Assembly: GCA_035547915.1 (NCBI GenBank)
Contig: DASZTS010000145.1
Coordinates: 1 to 64,000, forward strand
DNA length: 64,000 nt
Source: DASSFG01 sp035547915
GTDB lineage: Bacteria; Planctomycetota; Planctomycetia; Pirellulales; JAICIG01
Direction: 5' to 3'
The position numbers were made by a program, and so were the translations under genes. This document shows positions 1 through 6,810 of this stretch, piece by piece (within the stretch, counting starts at the first letter, position 1; every line of letters begins with the position of its first letter). The notes below the pieces were generated by a model. That model searched no databases, was not told the origin of the DNA, and saw only the letters and a list, made by a program, of their open reading frames with translations.

Positions 1-1353
1 CGTGCCGGCCGCCTCGATGTGCTCCACCGCCTCCTGCATCAGCGACGTTTTGCCGGCGCCGGCGGCGCCGCGCATGATGGTGACCCGGTCGCGTGAGCCG
101 GTGATGTGAGCAACCGCCCGCTTCTGCTCGTCCGTGAGCCAGTCGCGGCTGAAACCGTCATGATCGGGAGCAAGCGGCCGGCACGTACCCCTGCCCTGGC
201 GCGCAAACGCGATGAGGCCCCGTTCCTCGGCCAGCACCTCGCGCGTGGTCGCCATCCGCCGCCCGTGCCGCTCGGCCGTGATGACATCGCTTGCGGCAAG
301 TGCCTCTTGCACCTCCTCGACCGTCGCCTTGCCGACACCGTGCTTTAACGCCTCGGCCAGCAACCGCCGCTCGTCGATGACGGATTTCCGCTCGAAGGAA
401 TGCTGGGTGGCATACTCGACGGCCGTTACCGCCGCCGTGCCGTCGGGGACCAGGGCTTCGGTGCCGAGATTCTTCTCCAGCGCCGCAAGCGAATCGCGTT
501 CGTCTCTCGTCATCCGCTCCCGCCACAGCGACTGCAGTTCGGGGAAGCTCATGTCCCTTTTCTTCGACTGGCGGGTTTTGGCGCCAAGCTCGGCCTTGGC
601 CCCGGCATCGTCGATGCCTTTCTCTCTCGCCTTCTCCTCGATCTGCGCCGTCCGCCTTGAGAATTTCTCGATGGTGTCGCGATCGACCCCGGCCAGCTCC
701 CAGCCGTGCTTGCCGCGCACGGTCTCCAAGCCGAGCTCTTCCAGACGATGCGCCAGCCTCGAATGGAACACCGCCTCGAAATACGGCGCGTCGCGTTTGA
801 GGTTGCGGAACTGCCCGGCCTTCCATGCCTGCTCGCTGCCATCCCAGGTCGTGTTGAAGACGAAGCAGTGCCCGTGCAGGTGCGGATCGGGCACGCCATC
901 GACCGGCCTCGACGTGAAATGCACGAACTCGCCCCACACCATGTTGCCGGTCGTGCGGTCCTCGTTCCTGCCGCCTTTCCTGACGCGGGTTTTCATTTCG
1001 GCTTCGATATCGTGCATCGTGCCGTCCATCGCCTCGCGGAAGGCAGTAAGCAGCCGCTCGTCCTTCGTCATGGCGTAAAGCAGCGACACGCTTTTTGGCA
1101 CGTGGAAGTTCATGTCGTAGCCCACCGTCCGGTCGCTGCGCATGCGGGCGGTGAGCTGCTCACCCGTCGCCGGGTGCCGATTGTCGCAGAGCGCATCCCA
1201 GTCGGCCTGCTCAATCTTGCCTTCGAGGCCGAGCCGCCTCGCCCCCTCGCCGCGCCACTGGCCGGCAAGCTCCTGGCCCTCCGTGTAATAGTCGGCGGTC
1301 GAATAGTAGCTCTTCGCCCCGGCCGGCTGGCTGTTCTGGAACATCCTCAGCAT
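1..1353 (-). CDS. MOBF (TrwC-type) conjugative relaxase-helicase, 3' end outside window
   Basis: The frame is open for 451 codons from an ATG at 1353 and leaves the window without a stop, so only the N-terminal part is present. The start MLRMFQNSQPAGAKSYY resembles TrwC/TraI relaxases, where tyrosines near residues 15-24 act in nicking. The metal-binding histidine motif DPHLHGHCFVFN lies near residue 160. A Walker A motif, GAAGAGKTS, near residue 430 opens a RecD-like helicase domain. Known family role: it nicks oriT, becomes covalently bound to the transferred strand and unwinds it during conjugation. A second in-frame ATG at 1344 is possible. It is divergent from the small-gene train at 1717. 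The family call is firm; whether the protein is complete cannot be seen. Confidence 0.92.
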   Translation of the reverse strand, partial: MLRMFQNSQPAGAKSYYSTADYYTEGQELAGQWRGEGARRLGLEGKIEQADWDALCDNRHPATGEQLTARMRSDRTVGYDMNFHVPKSVSLLYAMTKDERLLTAFREAMDGTMHDIEAEMKTRVRKGGRNEDRTTGNMVWGEFVHFTSRPVDGVPDPHLHGHCFVFNTTWDGSEQAWKAGQFRNLKRDAPYFEAVFHSRLAHRLEELGLETVRGKHGWELAGVDRDTIEKFSRRTAQIEEKAREKGIDDAGAKAELGAKTRQSKKRDMSFPELQSLWRERMTRDERDSLAALEKNLGTEALVPDGTAAVTAVEYATQHSFERKSVIDERRLLAEALKHGVGKATVEEVQEALAASDVITAERHGRRMATTREVLAEERGLIAFARQGRGTCRPLAPDHDGFSRDWLTDEQKRAVAHITGSRDRVTIMRGAAGAGKTSLMQEAVEHIEAAGT

Positions 1354-1716
1354 GGCGGATTATACGTTCACGTCTTCGCGCCATAGTCAATGCTTCTCGA
1401 TGGGTTTTGCTATTGCCGGTTGTGCCGCGTGCTTCCCCATGCGGCTCCAATGCCACGGCCGTCCCACCGCCCTGTCCGGTGCCGATGGCGATCGGTGCCG
1501 TCAGCGCCGGCTCGCGTTCGTTATCGCTCATGGACACTTTCGCCGCTGTGAACGCTCCATGCGTCCTTTGTGTGGGAAGCTGCCACGGCCGACGTGCAAG
1601 TAAATCTTGCAGCGGGACCCACCCCCCTTCGATTGACTTGCCCGTCTAAGGCCGAGGCGGGCGCTTGTCCCACAGGACGCAATCAAGCGTTCCAGCAAAA
1701 GCGAAAGGAACCTCTT
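1354..1716. promoter_or_regulatory. Divergent intergenic region beside relaxase; possible promoter and oriT
   Basis: This 363-bp gap separates the leftward relaxase from the rightward small genes. A perfect TATAAT reads toward the relaxase at 1364-1359, only 5 nt before its ATG at 1353. A TTGACT lies 20 nt further upstream (1390-1385), which is a long spacer. Transcription from this box would give an almost leaderless message or favour the ATG at 1344. MOBF systems usually keep oriT next to the relaxase gene, so this gap is the obvious candidate. I see only one weak, widely spaced inverted repeat (TGTGGGA near 1570 and TCCCACA near 1670) and no recognisable nic site. The region is GC-rich and holds no convincing gene. 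Confidence 0.35.
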
Positions 1717-1920
1717 ATGAGCACGAACGACAACGGAGCGGCCTCCAAGGCACCGACGCACATCGCCTACCAGGTGCGCGAGCGCGAAGGCCAGGACAGC
1801 ATCTGGACCCGCATCGGCGCCGCCTGGCAGCACAAGGACGGCAAAGGCTTCAACATCCAGCTCGACTGCATGCCCTTCGACGGCAGCATCTCGCTGCGTG
1901 TGGCATCCGAGAAGAAATAG
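1717..1920 (+). CDS. Small plasmid-type conserved hypothetical protein (67 aa)
   Basis: The start ATG at 1717 follows the purine-rich GAAAGGAA by a few bases. Upstream in-frame starts would add an implausible Pro/Cys-rich leader. The 67-residue product has a core reading THIAYQVRE..DSIWTRIGAAW then HKDGKGFNIQLDCMPFDG, ending in ASEKK. From memory, this resembles short beta-rich proteins common near conjugative plasmid backbones of Alphaproteobacteria; their function is unknown. It is first in a codirectional train of small genes divergent from the relaxase, in the position of a plasmid leading region. That position often carries anti-restriction or establishment genes, so such a role is possible but purely inferential. 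Confidence 0.75.
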   Translation: MSTNDNGAASKAPTHIAYQVREREGQDSIWTRIGAAWQHKDGKGFNIQLDCMPFDGSISLRVASEKK

Positions 1921-1974
1921 CAACTCAACCGGGCGGGGCTGCCGGCTCCGCCCGCAACCGAAAGGGATTCAATC

Positions 1975-2133
1975 ATGACCAGTCTGCACTCGACGCATTT
2001 CGCAAGCAACATCGACCGCCTCAATGCCTTCCTCGACCAGTTCCCGGATGGCTGCGATGCGGACTTCGACGACCCGGCCGAGTATCTCGACCGGCAGCTC
2101 GCCGAGCTCCGCCTCACCGGCAACGACGGTTGA
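1975..2133 (+). CDS. Very small acidic hypothetical protein (52 aa)
   Basis: The ATG at 1975 is preceded by AAAGGGATT, a plausible ribosome site. The 52-residue product is acidic, with a cluster of Asp around residues 24-34 (DGCDADFDDP) and a helical C-terminus ending LRLTGNDG. It sits 54 bp after the previous gene and 19 bp before the next, in the same direction, so cotranscription is likely. I recognise no domain. The evidence is its position in a tight small-gene train, a good ribosome site and no competing gene on the other strand. Anti-restriction DNA mimics are also small and acidic, but nothing here proves that. Confidence 0.55.
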   Translation: MTSLHSTHFASNIDRLNAFLDQFPDGCDADFDDPAEYLDRQLAELRLTGNDG

Positions 2134-2152
2134 GCGAAAAGGAGCCATCGCC

Positions 2153-2371
2153 ATGAGCAAGAAGAAACCACGCTACGTCTACGGCAGGGACAAAAACGGT
2201 TGCGACGACCACTGGGTCGTCCATGACACGAAGACCGGCCGAGACCTCGCCTATTCGGTTTTCTGGGACAGCCATCCCGACTGGATGGAACGCACGCGGG
2301 CCGACATACGGCTGATCGTCGACGCCCTAAACGCCTTGCCGAGTGCCAGAAACTGGAGGGCCAAGCCATGA
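2153..2371 (+). CDS. Conserved hypothetical small protein (72 aa)
   Basis: The ATG at 2153 has a strong AAAAGGAG ribosome site about 11 nt upstream, so the longer frame starting at 2024 is rejected. The 72-residue product begins MSKKKPRYVYGRD and has a beta-rich first half (HWVVHDTKTGRDLAYSVFW). A helical second half follows (ADIRLIVDALNAL), resembling the general layout of DUF2188 or phage/plasmid accessory proteins that I cannot place firmly. Its stop overlaps the next start in ATGA (2368-2371), giving translational coupling. No catalytic motif is visible, so the function is unknown. Confidence 0.65.
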   Translation: MSKKKPRYVYGRDKNGCDDHWVVHDTKTGRDLAYSVFWDSHPDWMERTRADIRLIVDALNALPSARNWRAKP

Positions 2372-2589
2372 AGCGCCGCACCCTAACGCACAACGACCGC
2401 CGCGCTATGCGTGTCGAGCACGTCCTGACCTGGTGCCAGGACTGGGATACCGGCCGCGAAGGGCTCATCGACCTGCTGACCGACGCCCGGCACTGGTGCG
2501 ACCGCAAGGGCGAGAGCTTCGCGGAGCTCGACCGCATCGCCTACCAACACTACATCGCCGAACGAAACGACAAGGAGCTATCGTCATGA
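2368..2589 (+). CDS. Hypothetical protein with paired cysteines (73 aa)
   Basis: The start overlaps the preceding stop (ATGA) and its own stop overlaps the next start by 4 nt, so it lies inside a translationally coupled string. The 73-residue product is charged and probably helical (RRAMRVEHVLTWCQDWDTG, then HWCDRKGESFAELDRI). It contains two cysteines, too few for a classical zinc finger on their own. I recognise no family. The tight overlaps on both sides make it very likely to be expressed. A role in plasmid establishment is suggested by location only. Confidence 0.65.
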   Translation: MKRRTLTHNDRRAMRVEHVLTWCQDWDTGREGLIDLLTDARHWCDRKGESFAELDRIAYQHYIAERNDKELSS

Positions 2590-2903
2590 CCCGCACGATC
2601 ACGCTAAGCGAAGACGAATTCGACGCGGCATACCCGCTTGTTGCCAATCACCTGAATCCCAACGCAAGCTGGGGCTTCGGCGACGGGCCCGGCTGCCTTT
2701 TTGAAACCTATGGCGAGGAGCTCGCCTTCGTGCTGCGCCAGGACCCGCTCACAATCTGGACGCTGGTTGACGGCGATGACGGCAACCAGTACGTCATCAG
2801 CGGCTACCACCTCGTCAACCGCGTCGGCTATCTCATCAGCAAGGCGCCGTTTCCGGAAGACGCTGAAATCGAGGTGGTTATCCTTTTCGATTCGGATGAA
2901 TAG
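2586..2903 (+). CDS. Acidic hypothetical protein (105 aa)
   Basis: The ATG at 2586 overlaps the previous stop by 4 nt and follows an AAGGAGCTATC ribosome site. The longer upstream frame from 2343 would run through the preceding gene and is rejected. The 105-residue product is strongly acidic, with runs such as LSEDEFDAAYPLV at the N-terminus and EDAEIEVVILFDSDE at the C-terminus. A beta-rich centre lies between them (IWTLVDGDDGNQYVISGYH). The combination of small size, acidity and leading-region position recalls plasmid anti-restriction proteins, but no ArdA, ArdB or ArdC signature is visible. The function is unknown. Confidence 0.7.
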   Translation: MTRTITLSEDEFDAAYPLVANHLNPNASWGFGDGPGCLFETYGEELAFVLRQDPLTIWTLVDGDDGNQYVISGYHLVNRVGYLISKAPFPEDAEIEVVILFDSDE

Positions 2904-2913
2904 AGGTCCGGCC

Positions 2914-3042
2914 ATGTGGTTCTACATCGCGATCCACGACGCCGGCCGATCTGTGCCCGGTCCCAGCACGCAGAATGTCGTTGCATCTTGCACAAGCCGG
3001 CTTAAACATCCTGAGAGGAGGTTCGACCATGACGAGCATTGA
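2914..3042 (+). CDS. Possible 42-aa ORF in the small-gene train
   Basis: The ATG at 2914 lies 10 bp after the previous stop, with AGAGG about 10 nt upstream, and the frame overlaps the next gene's start by 14 nt. The 42-residue translation starts MWFYIAIHDAGRSVPGPST and turns Arg/His-rich. No family is recognised. Its spacing fits the train, yet its composition is unremarkable and it could be a coupling leader or noise. It is listed because it would otherwise leave an unexplained gap between two well-supported genes. Confidence 0.3.
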   Translation: MWFYIAIHDAGRSVPGPSTQNVVASCTSRLKHPERRFDHDEH

Positions 3043-3619
3043 TAAACAGACCAAGCGACCCAAGCGAACGACCTACGTGCGGCGCCTGGACAATGGGTTA
3101 ACGCTGGAGGCCAGCGTATCGCCCTGCGTCTTCATGTACCACGCCTACCCGCTTCAGATTGGGGTCAGGCTGTGCCGAGATTCTGGCGAGTGCCTGGGTG
3201 AAGCTCATGCCGCCGACTGTACGAAAGACGCAAGCACCTATACCGATGCCGATGTTGAACGCCTGCTGGCGGCCGTTCGGATTTCGCCATGCCCGAAATG
3301 CTCGGCACCTGCCTTCGATCCTGCCACGGTTGAAACCAACCGCGGAGGGCTCTGCGAGCGATGCTTCCTGGCAGCCATCGAAGCCGAGTGGGCCGACGAA
3401 GATAAAGCAATGAAGCAGGCGATCGCGTCGCGCGACCGGCGTATGAAGGCCAGGGGCATGGCAGTACGCGTCACCGGCTGGGTGCATTCCGACGCGGACG
3501 GCGACGATTACATGGTGAACTGGTACCTCCCGGCTGCACCAACGGCAAATCAGGTTCGGGCCCTCCTCCGCAAGGAAGGGTCGGCCGTCACGGACGACTA
3601 CCAGGTCGTCGAACTCTGA
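3029..3619 (+). CDS. Zinc-ribbon hypothetical protein (196 aa)
   Basis: The ATG at 3029 is preceded by a near-perfect GAGAGGAGG ribosome site, so I prefer it to the upstream start at 2975. The 196-residue product has a four-cysteine zinc-ribbon pattern, CPKC at about residue 90 and CERC about 20 residues later. A basic helical stretch follows (KAMKQAIASRDRRMKARGM), then a C-terminal beta-rich segment. It is the last gene of the small-gene train, before the toxin-antitoxin pair. A nucleic-acid-binding or regulatory role is a reasonable inference from the ribbon plus basic helix. I do not recognise a named family. Confidence 0.65.
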   Translation: MTSIDKQTKRPKRTTYVRRLDNGLTLEASVSPCVFMYHAYPLQIGVRLCRDSGECLGEAHAADCTKDASTYTDADVERLLAAVRISPCPKCSAPAFDPATVETNRGGLCERCFLAAIEAEWADEDKAMKQAIASRDRRMKARGMAVRVTGWVHSDADGDDYMVNWYLPAAPTANQVRALLRKEGSAVTDDYQVVEL

Positions 3620-3729
3620 GCCGATTGGGCGCCGGTTGGCAGAACGGCAAGCCGGAGCACCGCGAATCGTGGCGCCGTTGGCATGCCACCGATTTTCCTT
3701 GACGGATACGCCAAAAACGTGGCACCCTG

Positions 3730-3747
3730 TACGTATGCGAATACGTA
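3730..3747. promoter_or_regulatory. Palindromic operator upstream of toxin-antitoxin genes
   Basis: TACGTAT-GCGA-ATACGTA is a perfect inverted repeat with 7-bp arms and a 4-nt centre. It ends 7 bp before the antitoxin ATG at 3755. PemI/MazE-type antitoxins usually bind such palindromes and autorepress with the toxin as co-repressor. A TTGACG at 3699-3704 is a possible -35 box, but I see no well-spaced -10. The site also covers the ribosome-binding region. Confidence 0.55.
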
Positions 3748-3754
3748 AAGGATT

Positions 3755-3985
3755 ATGAACCGCAAACTCACCATATCCATCGACGGAGCCGTCTACGATG
3801 GGCTTCACGCGCTGATCGGCCGTGGCAACATCGGGAAGTTTCTCGAGAATTTGGCCCGACCCTTCGTGATCGAGGACACGCTTGCCGCCTCTTACAAGGC
3901 AATGGCAGCCGACGAGACGCGCGAGCGTGATGCCGACGAGTGGACCGACGCCATGACGCCCACGCTCGACGATGAAGCGTGGTGA
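3755..3985 (+). CDS. Antitoxin of PemK/MazF-type module
   Basis: This 76-residue protein begins MNRKLTISIDGAVYDGLHAL, a beta strand followed by a helix as in ribbon-helix-helix antitoxins. It ends in an acidic segment (DADEWTDAMTPTLDDEAW) of the kind that wraps and neutralises a MazF-family toxin. It overlaps the toxin gene by 14 bp in a different frame, the usual antitoxin-first order. A perfect palindrome just upstream (3730-3747) fits autoregulation. The family name of the antitoxin itself is uncertain; the assignment rests on its structure-like pattern and its partner. Confidence 0.8.
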   Translation: MNRKLTISIDGAVYDGLHALIGRGNIGKFLENLARPFVIEDTLAASYKAMAADETRERDADEWTDAMTPTLDDEAW

Positions 3986-4292
3986 CGTGTGGTGGGTAAC
4001 CTTCGAGACAGCCACCGGCGGCGAAATCCGCAAACGGCGACCGGCCATTATCGTCAGCAACAACACGGCCAACCAATTCGCCAACCGAGTTCAGGTCGTC
4101 CCCATAAGCAGCCGCATTGAAAAGCTCTATCCGTGCGAGACGCTGGTCGACATCGACGGACGCAAGTGCAAGGCGATGGCCGACCAGCTCGCCACCGTCA
4201 GTAAGAGGCGCCTGCTCTCTCCCCTCGCCTCGCTGACCAGCGATGAAATGCATCGCGTCGAGACGATCCTGCGTCTCCATCTCGGTCTTTGA
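3972..4292 (+). CDS. PemK/MazF-family mRNA interferase toxin
   Basis: This 106-residue protein has the family start MKRGDVWWVTFETATGGEIRKRRPAIIVS. The GDVWWV and RPAIIVS blocks form the SH3-like barrel of PemK/MazF ribonucleases. VVPISS and a KAMADQL.TVSKRRL stretch follow where family members carry their other conserved segments. Known role: sequence-specific cleavage of mRNA when the labile antitoxin is lost, which stabilises plasmids and islands. It overlaps the antitoxin gene by 14 bp. Its length is normal for the family and no key block is missing. Confidence 0.92.
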   Translation: MKRGDVWWVTFETATGGEIRKRRPAIIVSNNTANQFANRVQVVPISSRIEKLYPCETLVDIDGRKCKAMADQLATVSKRRLLSPLASLTSDEMHRVETILRLHLGL

Positions 4293-4330
4293 GCCTACCT
4301 CTGCTTAAGTGGCTAACATCATCTGCAGCT

Positions 4331-4372
4331 CTGCTGAAAGCCGCTTCTGCATTCTGCTGAAAGCGGCTTCTG
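4331..4372 (+). repeat. Tandem 19-bp direct repeat
   Basis: CTGCTGAAAGC[C/G]GCTTCTG occurs twice, at 4331-4349 and 4354-4372, with one mismatch and a 23-bp period. Each unit is itself a partial palindrome (GAAAGC..GCTTC). It lies just after the toxin gene and before the centromere-like cluster, so it could be part of the partition or origin region. Confidence 0.7.
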
Positions 4373-4393
4373 AAATTGACATCGGGCACCATA

Positions 4394-4413
4394 AGCCGGC
4401 CAATTAGCCGGCT
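4394..4413. repeat. Inverted repeat AGCCGGC-caatta-GCCGGCT
   Basis: Perfect 7-bp arms around a 6-nt AT-rich centre, about 100 bp past the toxin stop. No U-tract follows on either strand, so a classical terminator is unlikely. A protein-binding site in the partition region is an alternative. Confidence 0.5.
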
Positions 4414-4504
4414 GACTTACCGCACGAATCGGCGCTTCGGGAGGGGGTCGGTTTTGCGCAGGTGCCAGGAAGCCAGGCAGTAACCCAAGCACTCAGACAT
4501 CTTC

Positions 4505-4531
4505 CCTAACGCCTGCTCCGCTGGCGTTAGG
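4505..4531. repeat. Inverted repeat CCTAACGCC-N9-GGCGTTAGG
   Basis: Perfect 9-bp arms with a 9-nt loop, directly before the CTTGC repeat cluster. No U-run follows on either strand. It is probably a structural or protein-binding element of the maintenance region. Confidence 0.55.
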
Positions 4532-4563
4532 AGGAAATTGCCCCGGTCAAGTCGGCTTTCAGG

Positions 4564-4911
4564 CTTGCAAGCCTGCTTGCTGGACTGCTGGCTTGCAAGC
4601 CTGTCAAACAGTTGGCTGACTGACTTGCACACTGTCAAGCAAGCATGAAAGCATGATGACATGCTTGCCTTCTTTCAGACTTTCACGTCAGCTTGCTGGC
4701 TTGTCGATCTGTCAGCATGTCTGCTTGCAAGAAGGAAAGAAGGCAAGCTTGTTAGCGGTCATGTAAGCATGCACGTCAGACTACTGGCATGTTGGGATGA
4801 CAGCCTGCTTTCACTCCATCATTCAAGGTCGCATGCAGGCTTTCATGTTCGCAACCCAGCTCTCTTTCAAGACAGCTTGCTGCAAATAATGCTTGCCAGC
4901 TTGCAGGCAAG
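4564..4911. repeat. CTTGC/GCAAG repeat cluster, candidate centromere (parS-like)
   Basis: I count 16 copies of the pentamer CTTGC or its complement GCAAG in about 350 bp; fewer than one would be expected by chance. Several are fused into palindromes (CTTGCAAG at 4564, 4592 and 4722). Copies of GCATG are interspersed. The cluster ends 17 bp before parA. Type Ib partition systems (short ParA plus a ParG-like ribbon-helix-helix protein) have their centromere upstream of parA, made of short repeated boxes. That is the arrangement here. The region also contains apparent open frames, which look like by-products of the repeats. Confidence 0.65.
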
Positions 4912-4928
4912 TGGTGTAACGTCGCCCC

Positions 4929-5609
4929 ATGATTATCGCCATTGCCAACAGTAAGGGCGGAGTCGGCAAATCGACGCTCGCCGTTCACCTGGCCGCCTGG
5001 CTCCATGAGCAGGGCCACCGCGTGACACTCGCCGACTGCGACACGCAGCAATCGTCATCGGAGTGGATTCGGGAGGCGGTTCCGGGGGTTAAGGCGGTTC
5101 GCCTGGACAATCCCGACGTCATATTAAACGACCTGCCGGCGTTGCAGCAGGACGCCGATTTTGTTGTCGCCGACGGTCCGGGCAGCCAGACCGAAACGAG
5201 CCGTGCGCTGCTGCTGCGCGCCGACATGGCGATCGTGCCGTGCAAGGCCAGCATGCTCGAAGTCAGGGCGCTGGCTAAGGCCACCGAAGTGCTGCGTCAG
5301 GCCCAGGATATTCGTTCGGGCGTGCCAAGGGCGGTGATCGTGCTGAGCATGGTCGGCAAGAACTACCGCCTGACCCAGGACATGAAGGAAGCCGCCGCGG
5401 CGTTGCACTTGCCGCTCGCCAAGACGGCGATGATCTTGCGGCAAATCTATGCCGACGCGCCGGGGCAGGGCGCCGTGGTCTGGAACCTTGGCGCGCGTGC
5501 CCGCGAAGCGGCCGACGAGGTCAATCATCTCTTCCGTGAGATTCTGCCGGCCGCGATTCGGAAGTCGGCAAAAGCAGCCGGTGCGGCGCCGGCTGTGGCG
5601 GTCAGATAA
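4929..5609 (+). CDS. parA: ParA-type partition ATPase (type Ib)
   Basis: This 226-residue protein begins MIIAIANSKGGVGKSTLAVH, the deviant Walker A motif (KGGVGKST) of ParA/MinD ATPases, near residue 9. ADCDTQQSSSEW matches the Walker A' region. There is no N-terminal helix-turn-helix, and the length of about 220 residues is that of type Ib ParA (ParF-like) proteins rather than chromosomal or type Ia proteins. Known role: ATP-driven polymer or gradient formation on the nucleoid that separates plasmid copies. It is followed 12 bp later by a ParG-like gene and preceded by the repeat cluster. A plasmid or integrative-plasmid origin is strongly implied. Confidence 0.93.
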   Translation: MIIAIANSKGGVGKSTLAVHLAAWLHEQGHRVTLADCDTQQSSSEWIREAVPGVKAVRLDNPDVILNDLPALQQDADFVVADGPGSQTETSRALLLRADMAIVPCKASMLEVRALAKATEVLRQAQDIRSGVPRAVIVLSMVGKNYRLTQDMKEAAAALHLPLAKTAMILRQIYADAPGQGAVVWNLGARAREAADEVNHLFREILPAAIRKSAKAAGAAPAVAVR

Positions 5610-5621
5610 AGGGAGGCAACT

Positions 5622-5927
5622 ATGGCTGATCGTCGTTCTCTCGTCGCAGGCATTAAACCGGCCACCCCGCCGGTCGATCCCAGCGTCGAGAAAGACTTCA
5701 TATACCGCGCCCCAAGCGGGGAGACGACGGCTAAGCCCGCCGCGCCGGCGACTACGGCCAACATCGCCCGATCGCCGCTAAGCACGCGCATCCGCGCTGA
5801 TTTCGCCGCAGCCCTTAAGCGGGCTTCTCTTGAAAGGCAGCTAGAGGGCAAGGAACCGAATACGCTGTGCGACATTCTTGAGCAAGCGATTGAGCCTTGG
5901 CTCAGGACAAACGGCTACATCACGTGA
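5622..5927 (+). CDS. ParG-like centromere-binding partner of ParA
   Basis: This 101-residue protein has an N-terminal tail (MADRRSLVAGIKPATPPVD) and an Ala/Pro-rich linker. The C-terminal region, SPLSTRIRADFAAALKRASL then NTLCDILEQAIEPWL, fits a ribbon-helix-helix DNA-binding dimer. It lies 12 bp behind parA with a GGGAGG ribosome site, as expected for the second gene of a type Ib cassette. Inferred role: binding the upstream repeats and stimulating ParA ATPase. Its end overlaps the convergent replication gene by 8 bp. The family is assigned by layout and context; exact relatives were not searched. Confidence 0.8.
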   Translation: MADRRSLVAGIKPATPPVDPSVEKDFIYRAPSGETTAKPAAPATTANIARSPLSTRIRADFAAALKRASLERQLEGKEPNTLCDILEQAIEPWLRTNGYIT

Positions 5928-6531
5928 CTTGCCCGGAAGGCGAGGGGAGGGCCGGTGGTTCAGACAGCGGCAACTCCGGTTGCCGCGCGGCATCCTTCAG
6001 GTGATACGCCTTGACGAAAGCCAGCCGATCGCCGTTGAACATGAAGCGGATATTGACGAAGAAAACACCATCGCTGGGGCTGCGAAAGAGGAATTCCTTT
6101 TCGAGCAGCTCGCGCACACCCCGCTGGTACGTGCGATCGCTCATACCGTGATCCCTGGCCACATACTGGTTGAGCTTGATCTCGTCCGAGCCGGGATTGG
6201 CCCGCATCTGATGGTAGACCAGCTCGAAAACCTGGATGCCGGTCTTCGACAAATCCGCGGCCTGCTTGATGCCGTCAAGAAACAGTTTGACGAAGCGGGT
6301 GCTGTCGACTTCTTCTTCCCACCAGAACCCCATGCCGCCGATGCCTCGGACCTCGCCCGTGCTGTTATCGACGATCATGGCAGCTTTGCCGCCAGGCACA
6401 TGAAACCGCTTGCTGCGCGTGGGCATGCCGTTCGTCGGCGGAATGCTCGGATTCGTGCGGTAGACAGGGAAGCCCCGCTTTGTTGTGACCTGATTCGCTG
6501 GCAGCTCCGCAATCTGGCGCTCATCCGTCAT
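5920..6531 (-). CDS. Plasmid replication initiator protein (RepL/RepA-like)
   Basis: This 203-residue protein carries blocks I recognise from small broad-range plasmid replication proteins: GGMGFWWEEEVDS.RFVKLFLDG and SKTGIQVFELVYHQM. It also has DRTYQRGVRELLEKEFLFRS followed by GVFFVNIRFMFNGDRLAFVK. The GVRELLEKEFLF segment reads as a winged-helix recognition unit. It is transcribed leftward, convergent with parAG, and its upstream region carries repeated TTTTG[A/T]C boxes and a DnaA box. That gives a complete Rep-plus-origin unit. The name is by resemblance from memory, so the exact Rep family is uncertain, but a role in replication is well supported by context. Confidence 0.8.
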   Translation of the reverse strand: MTDERQIAELPANQVTTKRGFPVYRTNPSIPPTNGMPTRSKRFHVPGGKAAMIVDNSTGEVRGIGGMGFWWEEEVDSTRFVKLFLDGIKQAADLSKTGIQVFELVYHQMRANPGSDEIKLNQYVARDHGMSDRTYQRGVRELLEKEFLFRSPSDGVFFVNIRFMFNGDRLAFVKAYHLKDAARQPELPLSEPPALPSPSGQVT

Positions 6532-6544
6532 TTTTGCCCTCCGA

Positions 6545-6802
6545 TTTTGTCACTTAACAGTCAGCACACTGGCACATGAACGACAAAAGCGCAAGCACTT
6601 TTTGGCGGTCAAGCGTCTCCTTTTGACGCACGACCGTCAAAAGCTGTCGTTTCCGATTCAGTCAAAACAACGGGTTAACCTGTGCCCTCTTTCTTATATG
6701 AAAAACTCCCTCGCTAATCCCGTCGCTGGAGCGCGTTCCAACCACGCAGGCGACGGCGACGGGTTGCCAGCTCTAACTTCCAAGACCGCCGACTTATCCA
6801 CA
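6545..6802. promoter_or_regulatory. Candidate plasmid replication origin (Rep boxes plus DnaA box)
   Basis: Five copies of TTTTG[A/T]C or its complement lie just upstream of rep: 6545-6551, 6582-6588, 6621-6627, 6636-6642 and 6661-6667. Two of them form the perfect palindrome CTTTTGACG-N6-CGTCAAAAG (6620-6643). A short AT-rich stretch follows near 6690-6705, and a perfect consensus DnaA box TTATCCACA lies at 6794-6802. This order (iteron-like Rep sites, AT-rich segment, DnaA box next to rep) is that of a theta plasmid origin. The boxes nearest rep could also mediate autorepression. Activity in this host is unknown. Confidence 0.6.
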
Positions 6803-6810
6803 GGGATTGC

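Noticed and set aside
158..1386. Long rightward and second leftward ORFs over the relaxase
   Set aside because: They are other-frame shadows of the relaxase, whose own frame has the TrwC motifs and stays open to the window edge.
4564..4911. CRISPR array
   Set aside because: The repeated unit is only five to eight bases, in both orientations and at irregular spacing, with no constant-length spacers or cas genes.
4661..5051. ORFs through the repeat cluster on both strands
   Set aside because: Their translations are repeats of Ala/Cys/Leu/Arg words produced by the CTTGC boxes, without ribosome sites.
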